Positions 21,591-32,364 of a DNA stretch of 64,000 nt are shown here, piece by piece; the stretch's first letter is position 1; each line of letters opens with the position of its first letter. Origin of the DNA: Aspidapion aeneum (taxonomy: Eukaryota > Arthropoda > Insecta > Coleoptera > Brentidae); contig OY755046.1 of NCBI GenBank assembly GCA_963576565.1, positions 61,483,471-61,547,470 on the forward strand. Reading direction: 5' to 3'. The translations under genes and the position numbers were made by a program. The notes beneath the pieces are model-generated. The model had not been told where the DNA came from and did no database searches. It worked only from the letters and a program-made list of their open reading frames with translations.

Positions 21591-23339
21591 GACAATGAAG
21601 TCGATTTTTTGAGAGGGAACACCCTGTATATTTTTGCATTTTAAGATTCGTCTTTTCTTTCTGATTTCAAAAATATACAATATCTATGTGCTGCGATTAA
21701 TATTTTTTGAGGTATATGCAGTATTTCTTCTATATGATCTTATGCATTTCACGTTTATTTTGTTTTGCCATGGGAGTATTGACTCTCAACTCCAATGTTT
21801 CTTCAAGTATTTCTTGATTGTGTTTGTATTTCAAATGATCACACTGATCCAAGTCCTTTGGGAAGGAGCATTTACATTCTAGGCATCTAAACATAAAAAC
21901 TCTTTCTGCATCCCAAGTAACACAAAGTGGACAATATAGTTTAAAAGCAAAAACTTTGCTGTGAAAGTGTTGTCAGAGCTTAGTTTTTGCTGTAAAACAG
22001 CTAGTTGTGGTTTAGAAATTATTTTAGCTATAGAACCTCTCTGATAGCAAGTGTTTATGGGTGAAATGGCTTTTGATGTAATATTATACAGGACTTGCTC
22101 TTTTAAAGTTAAATAATTGCTTATAAGCATGCTAAAATTTAGCTAGCTAAATAACATAAATTTTAAGCTCTTATTCCTATTATTTAGCTAGAAAAAGCAA
22201 CAATTTAGCAATTTTGTATTTCAAGCTGTTTATTACAAAACTTTTGAACAGCCCCCAAAAATGCTTGGCCAAAAGAGAAGTGCGATTATGACTCTTGAAA
22301 AAAGGAGATTTATTGTCATGCCTGATCCAAGGTTCGTAAAGAAACCGGTTGTGTGGTAACTCCCAGCCAATGACGCGGCATTTTGCCTGTTCCACGGTCA
22401 ATAAAGAAAGACCTATACGTTACATTATGAGAGAAAGAGAGATAGGTCTATTTAAAAGCCGAAAAAATACCAAAATTTATTACAAAATTAAATCATTTAA
22501 AATTTTATGATAAAAATTCCAATAGTTTTATAATTATCAGATTCAGGACACGATTATAAATACTTTTCCTACTCTCTTGTTCAATTTAATGAAATTTTTT
22601 ACGCCGAACTCTAAAGCAAACTAGCCACATATTATTGGTTTTTTTTGGTGGGTAGGAAATAACTAAACTAGATTTTTTTGTGTAAAATTTATACAAAAAA
22701 ATTTTAAAAAAAGGAAGTTAAAATGACTAAAAGTCAATAAGGCAGTAAGGGATTTTTTTTGATCACCCCTACAAAACGCATTTTCAAGAAATTCATAAAA
22801 AATACATCGACTGTAACGCAAGGCTAATATGCCTTCCCTCCTGCTTGAGCGTTATACAGAGTGTTCCAAGTTAAGTGTCCACCATTGCTAACTTTTTTAT
22901 TATAAAGATAGAAAAAAGTTTAAATTGGCAAACTAGTAGAATTTTTAATGCTGTTTAAGATACTTAAATTTTTAAAAAATAGAGCATCGGTTTTTGGTTT
23001 TTTTCAAAAAACATTTAAAAAAATTTATATATCCTGTATTTTATATTTTTTTCTGATAGGCCTTTTAATTCTAAACAATTTTATTAAAAAAAAAATTTGC
23101 CTAAAGTTTAAAATAATAACGAAGAAATTTTAAATTCAAAATTACATAAGTATTTTAATTTTAGTTGGTAGCAAGTAGTCTAAGCGTAATTTTTAATTTG
23201 GAATATTTTCGTTATTTTTAACTTTGAGAAAATAAATCAAATATTTAAAATAAATTAACAGCAATATTACTTTCCCCAATTTTTACGAAATTTTTAAATT
23301 ATTTTTTTTTAAGTTTAATTTTTTTCATGAAGAGGTAGG
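21591..23339. other. AT-rich intergenic DNA with a lone TCCCAAGTAAC end
   Basis: TCCCAAGTAACACAAAG at 21907 matches the terminal sequence of the 1.75-kb TA elements, and its partner may be the inverted match at 28323-28338, but the sequence between does not look like one element. Tc1/mariner-type ends (GAGTGTTCCAAG) show near 22858. No gene, RNA or ordered repeat is recognised in the rest. Confidence 0.35.
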
Positions 23340-23805
23340 TATGTGTTCACGCAGCGGGTAGGAAGAGTGGACTGTATGGAAGGAATTACCTGCGTAACAT
23401 TCATCGGAAAGGAAGGGTGAAAGTTATGCCATAGGTTCGTTTAAGGAAATCTACAACTGCTTATTGCTAGGGCACTTACCGAGTCGATTTTCTTGTTATT
23501 CTTCTGCAGGGCCCTGCTTACAGCATCATCATTACCAAGTTGATTGAAGGTAGCACTAAATAGTCATTAGCTTTAGTTTAAAACCCGGAAAATGTTGTCA
23601 CTTCGTTGAAAAGTAAGGAAGAACGGAAAATATGTCCTTTCTAGAGAGCGGACATGTTGGAATCTCTCTTGATCCTGCGCATTGCGTTCAATGTGCCCAA
23701 ATATATTTAGACAGTTGCGGGTAAGAAGGAAATACGCGGGAGGGAACAAAATAGGTATAAAACTTAAAATTAATGGAAAACGCTTGTGCGTGAACACTGT
23801 GTAAT
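23340..23805. mobile_element. possible TIR element with an exon-like insert
   Basis: GTGTTCACGC (23343) is mirrored by GCGTGAACAC (23790). Inside, minus-strand 23556-23487 reads as a 25-codon open exon-like piece with a good GTAAGT donor (residues such as NQLGNDDAVSRALQKNNKK), but its acceptor lacks a pyrimidine tract. The terminal repeats are only about 11 bp and no target duplication is clear, so the element call is weak. Confidence 0.3.
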
Positions 23806-24289
23806 AGGTACATCATTTAAGAACTATTTTTAGCATCAGGCGCCTTAAAAACAGCCAAAAACATTGAGTATTTTTTAAACTATTAGTAATTTTCTATGTG
23901 TATATAAAGTTCATTTCATTATCTTTGTCCTGGCCTATACTGATTGTGATGATAACTATCAAAAAGTTATCTTAAAAATTATGTGTTGGTTGCAGATATC
24001 AGATGCAGTATAGAGAGAAAACCCATACTCCCAAGGTCTATGTCCCAGCTCCCCTTGTAACCTTGTATGACCCACATTGTATGGGTAGAAAACAACCGAC
24101 ACAGGAAAATTTGTGTTTGTTAAAATTTTTAATTATATTTAAAAACTCACCAGTTCTTTTAGTAAGTTTTTAATATATTTATAGTAAGAACGTAATAGGT
24201 ATTTAAACACTTACACGACGAAAAGACCCAAAATGTACAAAATTTCCTCGCAAAAGACGAAATTTCGATATAAACAGCGTTTGACTGCC

Positions 24290-24370
24290 GATTTCTAGCA
24301 AAACTGTGACGTACCCTGACGTCACGGCCCGGCCGCCTAAACACCGAGTTGCGCAACCGGTTTCTTTACG
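24290..24370. promoter_or_regulatory. GC-rich CRE-containing island, possible promoter
   Basis: A full palindromic CRE (TGACGTCA, about 24318) follows a half-site TGACGTAC, then CGGCCCGGCCGCC, with several CpGs in a region that is otherwise AT-rich. It lies about 4 kb upstream of TBPH. It might start a non-coding transcript, an alternative TBPH first exon, or be transposon-derived. Nothing in the sequence decides between these. Confidence 0.3.
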
Positions 24371-26529
24371 GACCGTGTCTTCTGTTTGTTGTTTTCTTTT
24401 CTAACCTAATCTCTGGTTGTGTGTTGTGTTTTTTATTTAAACAAGCAATTTGATGTTTGTTTAAACAAATGTCCACTCACAGCCATAAAAGATAGTTATT
24501 TGCCCATCTTTTAGAGTATCCCTTTATCTTTGACAGGGAACTAAAGTTGGGTAAACAGCGACTGGTTCCTTGAAACCCTGGTGCGATGCCTTGTCAGGGG
24601 GCACACAATGAAGCCATTACAAGGGGTTCCTGCCTGGTACTTATCAGTCCTGAGTGAACCTTAAAAGTGCTGTCAAAATTTTTTCATCAGTCTGTCTGTT
24701 TTTTGTTGTAACTCAAGGGCTGGTGTATATAACAACATAATGCACCATGGACAAACATAATGCTTGATTTTGGTACATTGGTCCTCCATTTTTCTGCCTG
24801 CTTAGCATTAATAGATGATATATAATTAAGCACTAACTTTGTCATCATTATGCACTATGTGAGCTGCCGACAGCAAGTGTACAAATTTTTTAGTAAGTAC
24901 TGTAGAATTGGTTTAACTTAGCACATAATCAGGCCAGGCTCTCAAAAAGGTATGGACCCACTTGTGTAACCCATTGTATTGGGCCCTCTAAGGTGCTGCA
25001 CCCTGGGCATTAAGAAGCCAGTTTATTAGTTGAATAACTAAATAAATAAATTTCTTGTTTTTATTTACCTAGTTACCTTAATAACAAAAATTTCCTCTAC
25101 CTATTCCTACTAAGGCCTGCCTTACCAGTGGTGATCCCAGAGAGGATGGAGGCAATCACCTCTCCCCCTTTTTCTAGAGAACTTTAAATACAAAGGGCAC
25201 ATTCTAGTGTATTACATAACTAAGTAAAAAACTATTTTGGTAATTGTGTAATAAATATGGTTTCTCAAGAATTTCCATTTATTTTAAAGAATGTATTTCG
25301 AAAAATCCTTAGAGGTACAAAAAACTTTTATTTTGGCATGTTAGAAAAAAAAACATTTTTTTGTAAAAGAAAACCATATACTGCCTAATTAATTTTTTAA
25401 GTCTATACAATGTATGTTCAAAAAATCTAAATTGTCCTCCTTTTTGTTGTATCTCTGGAACCCTTCTGTTGGACCACTCACCAATGTAATACACATTTGA
25501 TACAATGGTGTATTGAATTGAATAAATCTTTATTAGCCAATCAAGCTATTTCAAATTACAAACATTAATATAAAAACATAGATTTAAATGTTAATGTTAA
25601 TACATTCACCGCTATTTCTATAACAATAATTCCAAACTTATTATTTTACATTCATGGGGGTTGGGGAGGCAAGAGGGGCCCCTTTCTTATTAGATTTTTT
25701 AGATTATGAATATGCATAATAGCACCAAGGTAACCCCCAGGCCTGTCGTAAGAGCTAACTAAAGAAACCTTGACCCATGGGTAGTCTGGTAATGGACAAG
25801 CTTTGACCAGTAGGTAAAAAAATATAGAACAGCTAGTGCAGGCACATTGTGGCTCTCCGTACCCTGTTGATTGTCAAAAGGTATGGTATATGGAGTGCCT
25901 ATTTTGAACTAACAGCTAGTGCAGGCACATTGTGGCTCTCTGTACCCTGTTGATTATGTCAAAAGGTACACCAGTGCTCTAAGGCTATAATTATGGCATT
26001 ATGTGGTATATCATGACTAAGTTTCTGGCCTAAAATATATTTTGAAGTCTACTGGGTTCTATTTACTAGATAGAATTTAAACTGTTATCCGAGTCATACA
26101 CAGTAAGTACACAGCACAACATACCCAGAAAGGCATGCCTACATGCCAGGTTAGATCCTTTAAGGGTGCTAACCGCCACTACCGTACATTCATGGTAATA
26201 AAGCAAAGATGTTTAATTCCCTGTACATTATATAATTTAATTTTAATAATTATAAAAAAAAAATGTGTAAAATGAGTAAGAGTCAATTGCAAGCAGACCC
26301 CCTTTTTGGCTTCCTTGCTGACATTCCCAAGGGCTGGGCAAATGGGCCCCATTCTGGTTTGCTTTCTGGACTTTGTACTTCATTTCTTTTAACTGCTTCT
26401 AAAATTAAAAAATGTAAATAAAACTTTTTTACCTAAAAATTAAAAAAAACAAGGCAATCAATGTGCCATGCTTTTTTCATTTTTTCTTACTTGGGACAAG
26501 TGAAAATTAGTAGTCAAGAGTGTGTTTAG
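24371..26529. other. intergenic DNA, no gene recognised
   Basis: Moderate GC, few obvious transposons. At 25510-25560 a TTGAATTGAATAAATCTTTATT motif resembles the 3' end of a LINE in minus orientation. At 25840-25960 a piece around CAGCTAGTGCAGGCACATTG is duplicated in tandem about 80 bp apart. At 26288-26403 the minus strand has a splice-acceptor-like TTTTAG followed by about 38 open codons, which is insufficient to call an exon. Confidence 0.3.
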
Positions 26530-26952
26530 CGAGGGGTGAACAGCTAACCCAAAATGTGTACACCGATTGTGAAAATCCACAATCTTTTGCTAAGATTGTG
26601 AGGGATTGTGGCAAGATTGTGAGAGGATTGGGGACGGCATAGGGGGGCCGTCCCATCAAAATTCTTGTGACCAAAAAAAAAAAACAAAAAGGTCATCATG
26701 TCTATAGCACAGATCACCTTGATCCGTGTCTATAGTTTCCTTTGCCGCCCTCTTAATTTACTGTTACCGGCCCTGCTACTTAATAACCGAGGGGTGACCA
26801 GCTAACCCCAAAATGTGTACACCGATTGTGAAAATCCACAATCTTTTGCTAAGATTGTGAGGGATTGTGGTGAGATTGTGAGGGATTGTGTAAAGATTGT
26901 GAACAGATTGTGAGAAATGTGTACACCGATTGTGAGAGCTGTTCACCCCTTG
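26530..26952. mobile_element. MITE with 8-bp duplication GTGTTTAG, containing a second left end
   Basis: CGAGGGGTGAACAGCT at 26530 and AGCTGTTCACCCCTTG at the right end, flanked by GTGTTTAG at 26522-26529 and 26953-26960. A second left terminus (CCGAGGGGTGACCAGCT) begins at about 26789, so the element carries part of another copy of itself. Interior GATTGTG repeats as at 18921-19348. Confidence 0.82.
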
Positions 26953-26960
26953 GTGTTTAG

Positions 26961-29854
26961 TAAAAAACAGTCCAATCAGAATGTTCAAAAAAAAAAATAG
27001 TGTTTCTTAATGACAAATTATGTCATGACACAATGTTTGAATCCATCAGATCAAAAAATATTTTTTAATCTCATTGGTTTGAATGACACTCTGTTTTTTT
27101 TACTTCAAGTCAAGCGGCTTTAGTAGTCTGTTTATTTAGACTTACCTGATTCCAAGCAGAGTGCACCAGAGTCAATTGCCAGTACCAAGCACTGTGGGAA
27201 TTCTCCCCTTGCAATTACCAATTACTGAGAGTGTGTGGGGCCTCATTTAAAGAACTTGGACCAAGCTTGTATGTTGTCATGTTATTATATTTTTTGTATA
27301 AACAGCCTTACAGTTTCCTTCTGTAATGATATCTTATGTCATGCTATGTCTTATGATATGCTATGTTTCTGTATAAACCCAGCTTAAGGGTGTCTGATGG
27401 CGATGGCCAATACAATGTTTTTTGCTTCCCACTGGTGGGGTACTGTGGTAGGGCACGTAATAACTTTATCTTCTAACGTTCGCACTATTTTTAATTGAAA
27501 TATTTGTTTATTTTGTTGTTGTGACACCGCCCAAGATGAAAGATAACATCTGTGACTCTTCTTTTTTTTTCGTATTACCTATTGGGCCAATTGTTAGAAG
27601 GCAAGTTAGCTAGAAATGAACATTATTTAGGCTTAAATATTAAAAAATAGTTTGTCTAGAGGTAAACTGCTGAAACCAATGAGACGGCCGAGGCGGCCAT
27701 GATGGTTTTCCAATTTATTTTTCTTTAAATTTATGGACTAAAAAATATTAATTTGCAGGGGATCCCGGGCCTAAATAAATTCTAGAAAGTGCTAAATTCA
27801 ATAAAATATGACTAAGAATTGATTTATCAGGTATTTAGAGGATAATTGTAATAAAATAATTTCTAACCTAAAAACAAACACCGAAAAAAAACGTTTATTA
27901 TTCTGAATTTTCGAGGCGCTTGCGTTTTGACGAGCCATCTTGACCTGTTTCATCAGAAAAGTTAACCTGGCAAACATTTTGACGATGAAAATCGCCTTTT
28001 TTGCGCGATTATATCACAGTAGTGTAGAACATAACAAGTTTTTCTTCAGCCATTTTAGTAAAGTCTCTGTCCATTACAGGAAATAGTTATTTTGCAATAG
28101 TTGCCATTGTTTCTTGTTTATTTCTAGACAAAATTACTTTAATGTTAACGTGCTATATTTTGGAGCTCTTATGGACACCTTGAGAGCTAAACAAAAATTG
28201 CCTAATCAGCAACGACAACACTTTAGAAGCTGCTTAGCTGTGAAACGGCATACAGCTGTAATAGCTATTTTACATTCAGTTTTGCTCTTAAAGGGTTTTG
28301 GTAGCTGTTTTTCAGCAATTTGTGTTACTTGGGATAGGAATACCTTTGTTTTTGTATGCCATGTTTACTTTGACAGTGTTTATTCAAATTAAATTGGCAC
28401 TAAATAATTTGTCACACAGCTTGCATGTGTATAAAACCATACTGAAATATCTCTCAGTTGATTGGTTGGCAGAAGTGACAGATCAACGCTTGCGCACGTC
28501 TTGGAATTCATCTCGGTATTTAACGACTCGTGGCGTACGAGGTGTTGAGGTTATGTTATTTGTCTTCGTTTTTTATTGTTTGCGTGGCCTATTAGCCAAT
28601 CTACCTAGAGTGTATCAGAGGGGAGTATTCATAAATTACGTAGCAAAAAAGGAAATTTCCTCCACCATTCGTAGGGAATTTTTAAGAAAAACCACATTTA
28701 AGTAATACCCTGCTTCCAGCAATGCATGCCTACCCCGATTCAAAAAACGCAATACGTGATGGACCATGGATTTGCACCGGTTTTAAATGCAGCGTCACCT
28801 GATGCGTTTTGTGAATCCGGGTGGGCATGCATAGCTGGAAACCGGGTGTAACGCAAAGCCCCCATCTCCCTTTGAAGGTTGCCCAACCCTACCCTGTATA
28901 TAATGATGATATATTAAAAATATGTATCTCTGTATCTAATTAAAATGTTAAAAACCTAAAATAATAAAAAAACAGTTTATTTTTGGGACTTGTGGATTTA
29001 TTTTTTATTTCTTAAAAAACAATAAGAACATAAAATTACAGACCTATAGGTTCACTCTTTAGTTTTCTTTAAAAAAATTAAAATCCTAAACAGTCCTAAC
29101 ACGAAAAAAAAAATAGTTTTGTAAATTGTATAGTTTGGACAAAATTTTAGACCCAACAACATGGCGGTTTGACCTTAAGTTTCTGAGCTACAGCCTTTGA
29201 AGTGAGCCATTACCAAGGTGTTTATACTTTTACACAGGTTGTCTACAGAATTTGATCAGTCATGTGAACTTAACAGGAAGACTGTAGGTGCGTCATCGGG
29301 TTTCCATAAAACAAATGGTTTAAGGCAACCCAGTGACGTAGATTTTTTAATTTGCTTACAGTGGCCAGTCAGGTTTAATGACCTTTCAAATTCTGTAGGT
29401 AACCTGTCTAAAAGTATAAAGACCTTGAGCCATTTATCTACTTTCTGAGTTCTCTAGGTTCTCAGTGAGTGGTGCGGTGAGCACTGTGCAGGTGCAGTTG
29501 TGCATGTTGTTAACAACAAAACTTTGTCCCTCTGTCCTAGACTATACTTATACCACAAAAGAGGCATTTATGTTCCTTAAATACACTATGAATACACACC
29601 TAAGCCTTAAATGTTCGAAAATACAAAAAACTTAAAACAAAAAAGTAAAATGACAAAAAAATCACATAAAATGTGTGTTTAGTTGGTTCCAAAATGTACA
29701 AATACATAAAATGATTCTTAAGTTCTACTGTATTCTGATAAAATGACCTGACCTACTTTAAATTTTTATTTTTGAGATGCTTGGTAATGAGGATAGGCAT
29801 TTTTACACTCCTAGAACCAAAAAACAAACTTTAATTTATCAGAAAAAGCACATC
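26961..29854. other. intergenic DNA between TBPH and the downstream gene
   Basis: No convincing gene. An exon-like piece on the minus strand (about 27205-27146, GTAAGT donor) could join 26403-26288 in phase, but neither piece resembles a known family. 28323-28338 is a TCCCAAGTAAC terminus in inverse orientation. 28487-28540 repeats, inverted, a segment of the TBPH promoter. Open frames at 28114-28705 have no recognisable composition or motif. Confidence 0.3.
28707..28850. mobile_element. small foldback MITE
   Basis: About 43-bp arms: CCCTGCTTCCAGCAATGCATG and downstream ATTCAAAAAACGCA are mirrored by TGCGTTTTGTGAAT and CATGCATAGCTGGAAACCGGG. Total about 144 bp, GC-rich against its surroundings. 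Flanking TA on both sides is possible. Confidence 0.65.
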
Positions 29855-32364
29855 TTATGGTGGATTATTCGGATCTGGAAGTCTAGGATCTCCTAAACTC
29901 TCATTAAGATCATTAACAATCATCTCCAAAGTCTTTTCAGATGCCCCATCACTTGCATCAGGCTCCCTCATCACAATATCCTCATCAAAATCCTCCAATA
30001 AACTTTCATCTAAAGACTCATCAATTTTTTTCGACTCCTCTGCACCTTCTAGCATTAAATCTTCATCCATTTTTGAGTCTATACCAGTGTCCAGCTGTTC
30101 ACCACTGGTTGTGGCATATGAATTTTGTGGTTCATAGTTGTATTTGTCATAATCTGTTTGCTGTAACGAATTTACAGCTGATTCAGTCTCTTGTACATAG
30201 CTTTCCGAGTCCATTTCTGGATTGTAGTTTTCATAATCTTGGTAGTTTTGATCATTATAATCTTGACCAGGAATGTTGGCAACTGCCGAGTCGGTTTCTT
30301 CATAATTTGAAGGAAAATCTTGTTGGGTATTACTTGGTTCAGGATATACATTTCCCTGTGGAAAGTCGTTTTGACCAAACTCATCTTTTGTAAAATCTAT
30401 TTGATTACTCTCGGCAACATTTTGGTGTGCCGAATAATTTTGATAGTTGTCATATTGCTCTCCCACTTTATTTCCTTCCAAACTTGGTATCTCATCAGAG
30501 GGGGGAATATTTTCAGGACATTTTTCGCTAAGATTATCTAAGTTTTGCGAATTTTCAATGCTTAACATTTCTTGTGTATTACTGTCTTGATTTGTACTAG
30601 GCACTTCCACATTTTCATTATTTTCACTCAGCATTTCTTGAGTGTTACCACTGTCCAAAGTCTTACTGGTTTGTTGCTCTAAATCAGTACTTTGTTCTGC
30701 AATTATATTTCCTGCAGTAACACTTTCTTCTACAGTTTTATTTTCTAAAATAATACTTTCTTCTGCAGCCTTATTTTCTGTTGTAGTCATATCCTCAGTA
30801 ACAGAAGAAAGAGGTTGTGTATCTATTCCTTCTAAACCTGTAAGATTTTTTTCAATGGGAGATGTCAGTTCATCTAATTTTGGTTTCTCTTCTAAACTAT
30901 GCATTTCTTGGGTATTATTAGTGTATTCTAAACTAGGCATTTCTTGTGTATTACTTTCAATTTCTTTATTAACTTCACTTTCTGGTGGTGTAGTAGTAGT
31001 AAAGCATGATTCTGGCGGATGATTTTCTGTATGTGCAGTAGTCTGGATAGCATCAGAACATGTCTCATGCGCGTTTTCTAAATTATTTTCCACATTACTA
31101 CTTGATTCTAAAACAGTATCTTCAGTTTTGATTATATTAGCTTCAGAAGAATTGGGAATTTCATGATCTAACCTTACCAGACTACTTTGTGATGTTGATT
31201 CTAGATTACTGGTGGTGGATTCTTCATTTATACACTGATTTTCAACATTATCTTCTAACTGTTCTGTTTTAATACAAGATATATTAATATTAATTTCGTC
31301 TGACTCTGAGGTATCTGTCACATTTCCTTTAGAAGCCTCTGCTAGAGCTTTAAACGGATTTCTCACTAGCTTCGGCGCAGTCAGTTTAATCTTCTTGAAC
31401 TGTTTATGTTGTTTTTCTTTATTTATTTGAGTCTCAGGTATATTAGGAGTAGGTTGATCAGCGTCATCAATTATTTCTTTTTTAATAGTGACCCCGATAA
31501 TATCCATGATTTCTTTTGCATTGGGCTGGGCATGAATCGAACTCGTGTGGCTCATGGTATCACTGGACTCAAGATAACTATCTTCATCATGTGTAGTGTT
31601 GGGTTCTTGTTTAATATAAACTTGACCTTCAGGTTGGGGTAAGGTGGGTAAATCAGTATGTGAAGGAGCAAAATCTGGGTCCATTCGTTCTTCTTTGATT
31701 TTTACAGCTAAGGGATTGACTGCGATTTTTTTCTCTGATTTTCTCTTTTTTTCTGGTGTGTTTTTACACAACGGATTGGGTTTAACTGTTGTTGTTATTG
31801 GTTGTGGCTCCACGGGAGCTGGAGGAGCAGGGCTAGGTCGTTCAAGAATTGGAGGTGGCTCCTCAGAACCTAAAATGGATTCTTCATTATTTTGTTCAAT
31901 CTCTGGCATTGTTGGTTCAGGTTCTGGCTCTGGTTCTGGCTCTGTAATCGTTGGTACGATTGTTTCTGGAGATGTGGTGGGTTTTTCAATTGTTTCTCTG
32001 GAGATTGGTTCTAAAACCGGTGAGTTTTCAGGTTCTTTCTCTGATAAATTACGAGATGGTGTAGTTTGTGGGTTTTGTGGTTCTTCGGGAACAGTTTGGA
32101 CGTTACTAATTTTTATTCCAGGGTTATTCACAGGTGTATGCACTAGCTGATCGACGTTGCTCTTTCCGCTCTGAATTCTCGATATATCGACCACTTTTAG
32201 TTGATCTTTATTAATTTTAACGCCAGTAGAAGTTCGTCCTTCTGTTACTGTTGTTTCGTTTATCAAGTGTGACTGGCTGATGTTTTTAAATGATCCAGAA
32301 GTAGTTCCCGCTTCTTTTTTAATATTCACAATCGGACTATCGTAGCTGCCTATTATCTCTTCAC
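29855..32364 (-). CDS. last exon of the unrecognised gene
   Basis: 2510 nt from acceptor TTTACAG to TAA, entered in phase 1, about 836 residues. Six of the nine IKxE motifs are here: IKKE near the start, IKEE and IKQE in the first third, then IKKE and two IKTE. The middle is Ser/Thr/Glu-rich with NTQEM repeats; residues about 640-760 are Tyr/Gln/Asn-rich ([15 protein letters not shown]); the end is acidic (LLEDFDEDIVMREPD). A poly(A) signal, AATAAA on the minus strand, lies near 29765. A damaged copy of its 3' third is at 12520-13995. Confidence 0.85.

Noticed and set aside
23487..23556. Exon-like piece with GTAAGT donor
   Set aside because: Single small exon without a good acceptor, partner exons or recognisable family. 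Kept only as a note in the element entry.
26288..27205. Two exon-like pieces that join in phase on the minus strand
   Set aside because: Several frames are open in both pieces, the upstream acceptor is doubtful, both contain an AGTCAATTG-type shared word suggesting a repeat, and no homologous family is recognised.
28114..28705. Open frames of 92 and 135 codons
   Set aside because: No start context, motif or codon bias. The region overlaps a transposon end at 28323-28338 and the repeated promoter segment.
30642..32150. Long plus-strand frames opposite the 824-codon exon
   Set aside because: They mirror the biased Glu/Ser/Thr codons of the minus-strand exon, which has splice sites in phase and an expected composition.
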